From: Bacteroidales bacterium
GTDB taxonomy: Bacteria > Bacteroidota > Bacteroidia > Bacteroidales > Bacteroidaceae
Reading direction: 5' to 3'
Assembly (NCBI GenBank): GCA_004558535.1
Contig: SFCP01000041.1
Span: 1 to 17,892 of the forward strand
DNA: 17,892 nt
Shown: piece by piece, positions 1-6,426 of the stretch
How positions within the stretch are numbered: the first letter of the stretch is position 1
How the letters are laid out: the number at the start of each line of letters is the position of its first letter
Notes under the pieces: model-generated
The model's database searches: none
The model's input: the letters and a program-made list of their open reading frames with translations, nothing else
What the model was told of the DNA's origin: nothing
Translations under genes and position numbers: made by a program

Positions 1-819
1 TACTCGTATAATGAATACTCCGGTGACGTAGTGATTCCTGAAACAGTGACTTATAATGGCATCACATATTCCGTCACGAGTTTGGGAGATCACTGCTTCT
101 ATGGTTGCCGCCGTTTGACCTCCATCACCATTCCCAACTCCGTCACGAGTCTGGGAGATGAGTGCTTCTATGGTTGCCGCAGTTTGACCTCCATCACCAT
201 TCCCAACTCCGTCACGACTTTGGGAGGAAGGTGCTTCTATTATTGCAGCAGTTTGACCTCCATCACCATTGGCAACTCCGTCACGAGTTTGGGAAAATGG
301 TGTTTCCAGGGTTGCAGCAGTTTGACCTCCATCACCATTGGCAACTCCGTCACGACTTTGGGACAAGGCTGCTTCTTTGGTTGCCGCAGTTTGACCTCCA
401 TCACCATTCCCAACTCCGTCACGAGTTTGGGAATTGCCTGCTTCTTGGGTTGCCGCAGTTTGACCTCCATCACCATTCCCAACTCCGTCACGACTTTGGG
501 AGGAAGGTGCTTCTATTATTGCAGCAGTTTGACCGCCATCACCATTCCCAACTCCGTCACGAGTTTGGGATTTGAATGCTTCTATGGTTGCAGCAGTTTG
601 ACCGCCATCACCATTCCCAACTCCGTCACGACTTTGAGAGAAAGGTGCTTCGGGGGTTGCAGCAGTTTGACATCCATCACCATTCCCAACTCCGTCACGA
701 AGTTGGGATATGGCTGCTTCAATGGTTGCAGCAGCATTGAACGCATGGTGGTGGATGCGGCTAATCCTGTATATGATTCAAGAGAAGATATAACTGCTTC
801 AATCAATGCAGCCGTTTGA
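1..819 (+). CDS. BspA-like leucine-rich repeat surface protein, 5' part (starts before window, ends at frameshift)
   Basis: The frame is open from base 1 (reading YSYNEYSGDVVIPETVTYNG), which is the usual segment just before the repeats in BspA-family proteins. The true start and signal peptide are therefore upstream of the window, and the GTG at 31 is not a real start. Ten 23-residue LRR_5 / TpLRR units follow, with core SLTSITIPNSVTSLG and a CFxxC motif. The end (IERMVVDAANPVYDSRED) is the family's typical spacer block, but it then runs into unrelated residues and a stop at 817-819. The repeats resume in another frame in the next entry. Proteins of this family are secreted or surface adhesins of oral and gut Bacteroidales; their ligands vary. 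The family call is firm. Whether the break is biological or a sequencing error cannot be seen here. Confidence 0.85.
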   Translation, partial: YSYNEYSGDVVIPETVTYNGITYSVTSLGDHCFYGCRRLTSITIPNSVTSLGDECFYGCRSLTSITIPNSVTTLGGRCFYYCSSLTSITIGNSVTSLGKWCFQGCSSLTSITIGNSVTTLGQGCFFGCRSLTSITIPNSVTSLGIACFLGCRSLTSITIPNSVTTLGGRCFYYCSSLTAITIPNSVTSLGFECFYGCSSLTAITIPNSVTTLRERCFGGCSSLTSITIPNSVTKLGYGCFNGCSSIERMVVDAANPVYDSREDITASINAAV

Positions 820-1312
820 CCTCCATCACCATTCCCAACTCCGTCACGAATTTGGGAAATTTCTGCTTCTTTGATTGCAGCAGTTTGACCGCCATCACCA
901 TTCCCAACTCCGTCAAGAGTGTGGGAGATGCCTGCTTCTGTGGTTGCATCGATTTGACCTCCATCACCATTCCCAACTCCGTTACGAGTTTGGGAAGTTC
1001 CTGCTTCTCTTATTGCCGCAGTTTGACCTCCATCACCATTCCCAACTCCGTTACGAGTTTGGGAAGTTCCTGCTTCTCTTATTGCATCAGTTTGATCGCC
1101 ATCACCATTCCCAACTCCGTCACGAGTTTGGGAAAAAGCTGCTTCGAGGCTTGCCGCAGTTTGACCTCCATCACCATTCCCAACTCCGTCACGAGTTTGG
1201 GAAGATCCTGCTTCTCGGATTGCAGCAGTTTGACCTCCATCACCATTCCCAACTCCGTCATGAGTTTGGGAGATCAGTGCTTCCGGGGTTGCCGCCGTTT
1301 GACCTCCATCAC
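76..1312 (+). repeat. Tandem 69-bp leucine-rich repeats in the BspA-like gene
   Basis: The marker TTTGACC recurs every 69 bases (114, 183, 252 up to 666, then 815, 884 up to 1298). About 18 units are present, each coding 23 residues. Most of each unit is almost invariant at DNA level. Change is concentrated in the two codons before and the two codons between the cysteines of CFxxC. Two units (953-1021 and 1022-1090) differ by only two bases and share a GTTACG variant seen nowhere else in the array, so they are a recent tandem copy. A stretch at 211-258 recurs at 487-534, exactly four units away. TSLG and TTLG alternate in much of the first block, hinting at an older two-unit duplication. Confidence 0.95.
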
Positions 1313-1595
1313 CATGCTCCCCTCCACACCTCCCAGCACAGGATCTAAGATATTTGATGGCACTCCGTTAGAAACAGTCTATGTGGTGGACGAGGATGCC
1401 AAGACCGCCTATCAAGCTCGAGCGCCTTGGAGCGAATATGAGATTGTGGTTATGCCCACCGGCATAGAAGAAGTGGAGACAGACAAGACTGCCCCCACCA
1501 TTGTCGGCTACTACAAACTAATCAACGGCAAACAACGCGGCACGGTCATCGTGCGCTACTCTGATGGCACTACGCGCAAGGTGCTGGTGAAGTGA
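777..1595 (+). CDS. BspA-like leucine-rich repeat protein, 3' part after the frameshift
   Basis: This frame is open from 777 (the preceding TGA is at 774-776) and overlaps the 5' part by 43 bases. It has no signal peptide and no convincing start; only a TTG inside a repeat at 816 is available, so it is the continuation of the upstream gene and not a separate one. It holds eight more CFxxC repeats (the first is CFNQC at 795-809). A short non-repeat segment follows (SKIFDGTPLETVYVVDEDAK), then a linker and a C-terminal tail ending YSDGTTRKVLVK. That ending resembles the type IX secretion C-terminal signals common on Bacteroidales BspA proteins, which suggests outer-membrane export and anchoring; this is inference from similarity. 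Restoring one frame needs one extra base (or two fewer) between about 777 and 795. If unrepaired, the 5' product lacks the sorting tail and the gene is a pseudogene. Confidence 0.75.
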   Translation, partial: FKRRYNCFNQCSRLTSITIPNSVTNLGNFCFFDCSSLTAITIPNSVKSVGDACFCGCIDLTSITIPNSVTSLGSSCFSYCRSLTSITIPNSVTSLGSSCFSYCISLIAITIPNSVTSLGKSCFEACRSLTSITIPNSVTSLGRSCFSDCSSLTSITIPNSVMSLGDQCFRGCRRLTSITMLPSTPPSTGSKIFDGTPLETVYVVDEDAKTAYQARAPWSEYEIVVMPTGIEEVETDKTAPTIVGYYKLINGKQRGTVIVRYSDGTTRKVLVK

Positions 1596-1681
1596 CAGCG
1601 CAAGTTGCTGGTGAAGTGACAGCGCGCAAGGTGCTGAAGTGACTGCGCAAGTGATTGCTGAAGTGACCGCGCGAATGAACA
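1574..1681 (+). repeat. Decayed ~24-bp tandem copies of the gene's last codons and stop
   Basis: The last coding bases GCGCAAGGTGCTGGTGAAG plus the TGA stop (1574-1597) are repeated downstream at 1598-1621, 1622-1644 and 1645-1668, with a broken fifth copy from 1669. Copies differ by small substitutions and indels and each keeps an AAGTGA stop-like end. This is seen directly. They are probably slippage products of the gene's 3' end and are not translated. They could supply spare C-terminal tails for recombination, but that is speculation. Confidence 0.85.
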
Positions 1682-1783
1682 GTCCGTCACACGTGCCGAC
1701 GCAATTATAGTGCTCAGAGATACTCTCCGGCATTCAATGGTTCATCCGTTTGAATAAAGAGAAATTCGGACACGTACACAATG

Positions 1784-1823
1784 AGGGCGGTGTGTCAAAA
1801 TTTATGTTTTGACACACCGCCCT
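1784..1823. terminator. Perfect 17-bp hairpin between convergent genes, probable bidirectional terminator
   Basis: AGGGCGGTGTGTCAAAA (1784-1800) and its exact reverse complement (1807-1823) flank a 6-base loop. The stem has a GC-rich base and an A/T-rich top. It lies 26 bases past the peroxiredoxin stop and about 190 past the BspA-like stop, between converging genes, which fits a shared terminator. No long T-run follows on either strand, so an intergenic repeat is an alternative. The rest of 1682-1849 shows nothing recognisable. Confidence 0.65.
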
Positions 1824-1849
1824 TGGTAGGTAGCTTGGGCCCGGGCCTC

Positions 1850-2314
1850 CTATTGATGGAGGTAGTCCAGGATTTGCTCGGCGTGGATCTTCGTCTTGAT
1901 TTCCTTGGGATGGAAGATTTTCTCGACCACGCCGTCTTCGTTCACCAGGTAAGTGGTGCGCAGCGTGCCCACGGTCTTGCGTCCGCAAAAGGTCTTTTCG
2001 CCCCAGCAGCCGAGGGCCTGTTGCAGGGTGGCCTCGGTGTCGGCGATGAGGGGGAAGTCCAAGCCGTATTTCTCGGCAAATTTCAGCTGAGCCGCACTTT
2101 TGTCGCGGCTGACGCCGATGATGGCGTAGCCGGCAGCCTCGAGCTCTGCACGGTGGGCCTGCAGGGAGCAGGCTTCGGCGGTACAGCCGGGCGTGTTGGC
2201 CCGCGGGTAGCTGTAGAGGACGATTTTGCGGCCGGCAAAGTCGGATGCCTTGATTTCACGGCCGTGCTGGTCGATGCCCAGCAGGTCGGGGATTTTGTCG
2301 CCTACGTCAATCAT
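1850..2314 (-). CDS. bcp: Thioredoxin-dependent thiol peroxidase (Bcp / PrxQ-type peroxiredoxin)
   Basis: A 154-residue cytoplasmic peroxiredoxin that reduces hydrogen peroxide and organic peroxides using thioredoxin-type donors. The active-site stretch YPRANTPGCTAEAC (residues 36-49) carries the peroxidatic Cys44 with T41 and P42. Cys49, five residues on, matches the resolving cysteine of the alpha2-type Bcp subgroup. The position after YP is R-A where K-D is more usual. Length is normal for the family. The ATG at 2314 lies 12 bases after the rubredoxin stop on the same strand, so the two are almost surely co-transcribed as the end of the rbfA operon. Pairing with rubredoxin suggests oxidative-stress defence in an anaerobe. 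Family identity is very secure; the specific electron donor is not shown. Confidence 0.95.
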   Translation of the reverse strand: MIDVGDKIPDLLGIDQHGREIKASDFAGRKIVLYSYPRANTPGCTAEACSLQAHRAELEAAGYAIIGVSRDKSAAQLKFAEKYGLDFPLIADTEATLQQALGCWGEKTFCGRKTVGTLRTTYLVNEDGVVEKIFHPKEIKTKIHAEQILDYLHQ

Positions 2315-2326
2315 GGCTTCGGCGGC

Positions 2327-2491
2327 TTACTCGGCGACGGGTTCAAACTGGTCCTTGCCCACTCCGCAGAGGGGGCAGAGAAAATCCTCGGGCAGGTCTT
2401 CGAATGCCGTGCCCGGCGCTATGCCATGTTCGGGGTCACCCACGGCGGGATCGTACTCCCAGCCGCATACTACACATACGTACTTTTTCAT
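2327..2491 (-). CDS. Rubredoxin (54 residues)
   Basis: A short gene read from ATG at 2491 (MKKYVCVVCGWEYDPAVGDP) to TAA at 2329-2327. Two knuckles, CVVCG (Cys6, Cys9) and CPLCG (Cys39, Cys42), give the four cysteine ligands of a single Fe(SCys)4 centre. The GWEYDP, EDLPEDFLCP and KDQFEP motifs are classic rubredoxin. Its 54 residues match the family's usual length of about 52-55. It is a soluble one-electron carrier, often serving rubrerythrins, superoxide reductase or peroxide-scavenging partners. It sits 80 bases after the permease stop and 12 before bcp, with no recognisable promoter in between, so it is probably part of the same transcript. The call is near certain; the redox partner is inferred from position only. 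Confidence 0.96.
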   Translation of the reverse strand: MKKYVCVVCGWEYDPAVGDPEHGIAPGTAFEDLPEDFLCPLCGVGKDQFEPVAE

Positions 2492-2571
2492 ATCTTATCG
2501 GGTTTTATGGAGGCCGTGCGGCAGCGCAGCCTCCGGTTAGTTCGGTGATTTCGCAGACGCCCGGGGCGCGG

Positions 2572-3807
2572 CTATCCGCGGATGAAGCGCCGTGTCAGTA
2601 CACGGACGGGCCACCAGGTGGTGCAGAAGCCCACGACAAGCACCGTGGCCAGCACGACGAGGACGTCGGTGAGGCCTACGCTGACGGGGTAGGCGTCGAT
2701 GATAAAGGCTCCCGCGGCCGAGCCGAAGCGCAGCAGGCCAAACTCCTGCTGGAGCAGGCAGAGGCCCAGGCCCATCAGCACGCCCACCACGGCACCGATG
2801 AGGGTGATGATGCGGCTTTCGTGGAGGAAGATGCGCACGATGGTGCGCTCGTCGGCGCCCAGGTGGCGCAGGGTGGCGATGTCGTTGCGCTTTTCGATGA
2901 TGAGCATGGCCGCCGAGCCGATGATGTTGAAGCAGGCCACGAGCACGATGAACGTGAGGAAGAGGTAGGCAATCGTCTTCTCGATCTGCATCACGTTGAA
3001 GGTCTCGCGGTGCTGCTCAAAGCGGTCCAGCACGGTAAATCGCGAGCCGGCCAGGGCGCGCAGCTGCTCCTTGGCCGCCTCGGTGTCGGTGCCGGGCTTC
3101 AGCCGCAGGGCTACGGAGCTGATGCGGTCGGGCTGTTCGAAGAGGTCCTGGGCGAAGCGGAGCGACGTAATCAGGTAGTCGTCGTCATAACTCTTCTGGT
3201 GCACCTGAAAGAAGGTGCCCGAGGCGCGAATGTCCTCGACGTTGAAACTCTCCGAGGGGTTGCTCAGGTTGATCCGCTCGCCGGCACGCGGCGCACAGAT
3301 GGGCATAGTGCCGAAATCTACGGCGCCAAATTGCCGTGTCAGCCCGATGCCGGGAATGCCGTACTCCACGTCGGCGGCGTGGAGCAGGAAGCGGCCGGGC
3401 GCCGTGCCGGTGGTGAGGATGCTGTCGATGTTGCTCACACGGGGGAAGTCATCGTCCACGCCCTTCACGTGGATGATGACGGGCCGGCCCACGAAGAGGA
3501 CCATCGCCTGCTCCTCCAGGCAGTCGGACGAGGCCTGGACCGTGGGATGACGGCGCAGGGCATCGAGCGTGGGGTCGTGGGCGTCGACAAACTTGCCCTT
3601 GGCGGGACGCACCTCAAGCTGTGGGTCGAAATTGGTGTAGAGGCTGCTGATCAGATCGTGAAATCCGTTGAACACAGACAGCGTGCAGAGCATGGCCATC
3701 GTGGCAAACGCCACCCCGAAAGCCGAGATGGCGGAAATGATGTTGATGGCGTTGTGACTTTTCTTGGAGAAGAGGTAGCGCCGCGAGATGAACAGGGATA
3801 GTGACAA
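2572..3807 (-). CDS. FtsX-like ABC transporter permease (LolC/LolE-type lipoprotein release family)
   Basis: A 411-residue inner-membrane protein. It opens with FISRRYLFSKKSHNAINIIS, the typical start of LolC/E-type proteins, then a membrane span near 22-45 and a large periplasmic (MacB-PCD-like) domain at about 46-278. Three more spans follow near 279-304, 333-353 and 378-400. The FtsX-type block with NIIGSAAMLIIEKRNDIATLRHLGAD is clear. The family helps extract lipoproteins from the inner membrane, driven by a separate ATPase (LolD); none is encoded here, as is common in Bacteroidota. The gene begins 23 bases after rbfA, an arrangement I believe recurs in Bacteroidales. It could instead serve another substrate, so lolC/E is a family label and not a proven role. 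Confidence 0.88.
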   Translation of the reverse strand: MSLSLFISRRYLFSKKSHNAINIISAISAFGVAFATMAMLCTLSVFNGFHDLISSLYTNFDPQLEVRPAKGKFVDAHDPTLDALRRHPTVQASSDCLEEQAMVLFVGRPVIIHVKGVDDDFPRVSNIDSILTTGTAPGRFLLHAADVEYGIPGIGLTRQFGAVDFGTMPICAPRAGERINLSNPSESFNVEDIRASGTFFQVHQKSYDDDYLITSLRFAQDLFEQPDRISSVALRLKPGTDTEAAKEQLRALAGSRFTVLDRFEQHRETFNVMQIEKTIAYLFLTFIVLVACFNIIGSAAMLIIEKRNDIATLRHLGADERTIVRIFLHESRIITLIGAVVGVLMGLGLCLLQQEFGLLRFGSAAGAFIIDAYPVSVGLTDVLVVLATVLVVGFCTTWWPVRVLTRRFIRG

Positions 3808-3830
3808 GGCGCAGGTATTTTTGCGCTGGG

Positions 3831-4166
3831 CTATCGCGCCAGCAGTTCGTCGATGTGGTCGATATAGTCCAGGGAGTCGTCGATAAAGAACTTCAGCTCG
3901 GGAATGATGCGGAGCTGGTAGCGCAGGCGGCGGCCCAGTTCGTAGCGCAGTTCGCGCACGTTGCCGTTGATGTTGTCCAGGATGTCAGCGGCCCGCTCCG
4001 AGGGGAAAATGCTCAGGTAGCCGCGACACACGCTCAGGTCGGGGCTGATGCGCACGGCGCTGACCGAGACCAGCACGCCGTGGAGGGCAGCCGTCTGTTT
4101 CTGGAACATATCGCTCAACTCCTTCTGGATGAGGCGGGAAATCTTCTGTTGTCGTGTAGAGTCCAT
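3831..4166 (-). CDS. rbfA: 30S ribosome-binding factor RbfA
   Basis: A 111-residue protein starting MDSTRQQKISRLIQKELSDM. The N-terminal helix is followed by the KH-like core with VSVSAVRISPDLSVCRGYLS and the late-fold stretch RRLRYQLRIIPELKFFIDDSLDY, all characteristic of RbfA. It binds the 30S subunit during late 16S rRNA maturation and helps cold adaptation. Length fits the family (about 110-130). A good TAnnTTTG-type promoter lies about 130 bases upstream, giving a long leader (about 4167-4290) in which I see no riboswitch or short gene. It heads the permease-rubredoxin-bcp series. Confidence 0.95.
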   Translation of the reverse strand: MDSTRQQKISRLIQKELSDMFQKQTAALHGVLVSVSAVRISPDLSVCRGYLSIFPSERAADILDNINGNVRELRYELGRRLRYQLRIIPELKFFIDDSLDYIDHIDELLAR

Positions 4167-4296
4167 AGGCGATGGTTGAAATGGGGGTGTAGGTGGGACG
4201 CCTCTTGCCGGAGAGGGGGCACCGCATCGGCTGCGACGAGGTGTGCCCGGTGCTGCCGAAGGCTTGGGGGCGGCACTGGCCGGCGTCCGCTTCGTG

Positions 4297-4327
4297 CAAA
4301 AGTAGGCATTTTCCCTTGATTACCCAA
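4297..4327 (-). promoter_or_regulatory. Bacteroides-type promoter for the rbfA operon
   Basis: On the minus strand TACTTTTG (4304-4297) matches the -7 consensus TAnnTTTG exactly. A TTG (4327-4325) sits 20 bases upstream as the -33 element. Transcription would begin near 4290. The element interlocks with the oppositely directed promoter of the glycosyltransferase gene. Confidence 0.7.
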
Positions 4328-4344
4328 TTTTTTTAGTACTTTTG
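4316..4344 (+). promoter_or_regulatory. Bacteroides-type promoter for the glycosyltransferase-WYL operon
   Basis: TACTTTTG (4337-4344) matches the -7 consensus, with a TTG at 4316-4318 and an 18-base spacer. The start of transcription would fall near 4350, leaving a leader of about 20 bases. The -7 element covers the upstream TTG at 4342, which rules that codon out as a start and supports the ATG at 4369. Confidence 0.7.
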
Positions 4345-4368
4345 CAAAAAGCTAACACCCTTTGCGTC

Positions 4369-5391
4369 ATGAATAAATCCCAACCCACGCTGGATGTCTC
4401 CGTCCTGATTTTGTTTTTCAACCGTTCCGATGTGCTGGAAAAGGTCTTTGCCGAAGTGCGCAAGGCCCGTCCCGCGCGCCTGTTCCTCTATCAGGACGGC
4501 CCGCGCGGCGAGCGCGACCTGCCGGGCATAGCTGCCTGCCGCGAAGTGGTCAGTCGCGTAGACTGGCCGTGCGAGGTGCACCAACTCTATCAGGAGAAGA
4601 ATTTCGGCTGCGACCCCTCAGAGTATATTTCCCAAAAGTGGGCCTTCTCGATGACCGACAAGTGCATCGTGCTCGAGGACGATGACGTGCCCACACAGTC
4701 CTTCTTCACTTTCTGCAAGGAGATGCTCGACCGCTACGAGCACGACGAGCGCATCGGCATGGTCTGTGGCATGAACTATGACGAGCGCACCACCGACGTT
4801 GCCGACGACTATTTCTTCTCCACCGTCTTTGCCATCTCGGGATGGGCCTCTTGGCGCCGCGTGGTCGACCTTTGGGACGAGCACTACACCTTCCTGGACG
4901 ACGCCGACAAGATGGCGCGCCTCAATGCCCTTGCCCGCGAAAGGCGGCTGTGGAAGAACTTCATCCCCATGTGCCGCGCTCACCGCGACAGCGGCAAGGC
5001 GTACTACGAGACCATCTTCCACGCCTCGCTCCTCCTCCACTCGCAGCTGGCCATCGTCCCCGTGGTCAATCAGATCAACAACATCGGCATCGTGGCCGAC
5101 TCGACACACTTCTCGGGCACCGTCGAAATGCTGCCCGCCGGCTACCGCCGCATCTTTACCATGGGGCGCCACGAGATGAAGTTCCCCCTGCGCCATCCCG
5201 CTGCCGTCATCGACCACGTGGACTACCGTCGCCGCGTCTACCGCATGCAGGGGTGGAACCATCCCTGGGTGAAGGTGGGCCGCAGCTTCGAGGAGCTGTG
5301 GCTCCACGTGCGACACGGACAGTGGAAACAGATAGGACGCGCCATCGGCAACCGGTTTGGCATCCTGATGCACGGACGAAAGTTTAACTGA
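4369..5391 (+). CDS. GT-A fold glycosyltransferase of the HlpA-like / GT2-related group
   Basis: A 340-residue cytoplasmic protein. The N-terminus VSVLILFFNRSDVLEKVFA (10-28) is a nucleotide-sugar binding beta strand and helix. The acidic metal-binding motif sits at VLEDDDVP (101-108, the DxD equivalent). The segment FAISGWASWRRVVDLWD and the NNIGIVADSTH stretch near 237-247 match Bacteroides proteins often annotated as hemolysin-activation or glycosyltransferase proteins. It probably transfers a sugar from a nucleotide donor to a cell-surface glycan; donor and acceptor cannot be told. I chose ATG 4369 because the earlier TTG lies inside the promoter. No Shine-Dalgarno is seen. A WYL-regulator gene follows after 16 bases. 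Confidence 0.8.
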   Translation: MNKSQPTLDVSVLILFFNRSDVLEKVFAEVRKARPARLFLYQDGPRGERDLPGIAACREVVSRVDWPCEVHQLYQEKNFGCDPSEYISQKWAFSMTDKCIVLEDDDVPTQSFFTFCKEMLDRYEHDERIGMVCGMNYDERTTDVADDYFFSTVFAISGWASWRRVVDLWDEHYTFLDDADKMARLNALARERRLWKNFIPMCRAHRDSGKAYYETIFHASLLLHSQLAIVPVVNQINNIGIVADSTHFSGTVEMLPAGYRRIFTMGRHEMKFPLRHPAAVIDHVDYRRRVYRMQGWNHPWVKVGRSFEELWLHVRHGQWKQIGRAIGNRFGILMHGRKFN

Positions 5392-5407
5392 GCGGGAGGA
5401 CGACACC

Positions 5408-6250
5408 ATGGACAAGGCGCTCTGGATGGCCCGGCTGCTGCGCCGGCATGCCGGCATGACTTTGCGCGAAATCGCCGAGGCTTGGCGCGACGAAGACCCG
5501 CGCGGAAAGCCGATGGCGCGCAGCACTTTCTATGACAACCGGCTGCGCATGACACGCTTCTACGGACTGGAGACCGAATGCCGCAGCGGGCGCTATTACC
5601 TTGTCACTGCTGCCACCGCGCCCGATCCTGCCTTGGAGCACCTGCTTGCCGGCTCCGACGCCGACGCCGAGGACACAGACATGACCGACTGCATGCTGCG
5701 CGCATGGACCGACCTCATCCACGAAGCCACCGCCGACCGCCACTGCCTGGACATCACCTATACGCCGCCCGGCAAAGCCCCCTACCGCACGCGTCTCGCC
5801 CCCTATTGTCTGCACTGTGTCAACGACTGGGCCTACGTGCTGGGACACAGCAGCCACCACGGCGAACTCCGTCTCTTTGCCCTCGACCGTATCAGTTGCA
5901 TGACCCTCCTGCCCGACCGCTACCGCATACCCGAGGGCTTCGATCCGGCCACCTATTTCCGCGACAGCGTAGGGGCATACGCCGGTCCGCAGTTTTGCAA
6001 GGCCCACGTAGTCTTTCGTGCCGTGCCCCGGCTGGCTGCCTACCTGCGCACCCGCCCCCTGCACAAATCGCAGAGCGAGGGGCCCGATGGCGAGTTCTCG
6101 GTCTGCGTGGCCCTGACGCCCGACCTTGTGGCGCAGCTCCTTTCGTTCGGCCCCGACCTCGTCGTGCTGCAGCCCGACAGCCTGGTCCACGAAGTGAAGC
6201 GCCTGCTGTCGACCGCCGCCGGGCAGTATGAAGCCCCGTTTCCCGGATGA
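5408..6250 (+). CDS. WYL-domain transcriptional regulator
   Basis: A 280-residue protein. Residues 1-65 form an HTH-like region (LREIAEAWRDED, STFYDNRLRM). The WYL-type domain spans about 108-190, with the core NDWAYVLGHSSHHGELRLFALDRI, where YVL stands in for the WYL motif and LDRI is the usual closing strand. A C-terminal WCX-like part follows (VHEVKRLL near the end). WYL proteins sense ligands, often nucleic acids or cyclic nucleotides, and control nearby genes or defence systems; no defence genes lie next to this one. It starts 16 bases after the glycosyltransferase stop, so it shares that transcript. Its targets are unknown. Domain recognition is good; ligand and role are open. Confidence 0.85.
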   Translation: MDKALWMARLLRRHAGMTLREIAEAWRDEDPRGKPMARSTFYDNRLRMTRFYGLETECRSGRYYLVTAATAPDPALEHLLAGSDADAEDTDMTDCMLRAWTDLIHEATADRHCLDITYTPPGKAPYRTRLAPYCLHCVNDWAYVLGHSSHHGELRLFALDRISCMTLLPDRYRIPEGFDPATYFRDSVGAYAGPQFCKAHVVFRAVPRLAAYLRTRPLHKSQSEGPDGEFSVCVALTPDLVAQLLSFGPDLVVLQPDSLVHEVKRLLSTAAGQYEAPFPG

Positions 6251-6395
6251 GGAATATCGCGGTCCGCTAAACCATAGAGGGGAGGGCTCGACTTCTGTCT
6301 TGCAAGAAGTCCATACTTCTCTCCGCCGTGTTTTTTGGCTGATTTCAACAAGCCTTTCGCAACGTCTGACCCTTTTTCTCCCTCTCTCCACCTTT

Positions 6396-6421
6396 AAGGG
6401 TCGCCCTCCGGGGCGGCTCTT
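6396..6421 (+). terminator. Hairpin terminator after the WYL gene
   Basis: The bases 6396-6406 and 6411-6421 form an 11-bp stem (two G-T pairs) with loop TCCG, centred on CGCCC/GGGCG. A short T-containing run follows on the plus strand. It lies about 145 bases after the WYL stop and 5 before the end of the convergent beta-barrel gene. The U-tract is weak, so confidence is moderate. Nothing else is seen in 6251-6395. Confidence 0.5.
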
Positions 6422-6426
6422 TGCGT

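Noticed and set aside
162..575. Long open frame rich in LHHHSQLRH on the plus strand, with a matching one at 875-1348
   Set aside because: These are shadow frames of the 69-bp repeats. The unit length is a multiple of three and the unit lacks stops in these frames, so periodic open frames arise automatically.
76..1312. The 69-bp array as a CRISPR or diversity-generating retroelement target
   Set aside because: The units are contiguous and coding with no spacers, and no reverse transcriptase or template repeat is in the window. Variation is not limited to adenines.
2515..2542. GGAGGC/GCCTCC hairpin between the permease and rubredoxin genes as a terminator
   Set aside because: The stem is interrupted and no T-run follows on the minus strand. 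With no promoter before rubredoxin, read-through is more likely.
2404..3801. A 465-codon plus-strand open frame opposite the permease gene
   Set aside because: It is antisense to a clear ABC permease, has low-complexity His/Asp/Gly-rich content and no recognisable domain.
4342..4368. An earlier TTG start for the glycosyltransferase
   Set aside because: The TTG lies inside the -7 promoter element, so it would not be on the transcript.
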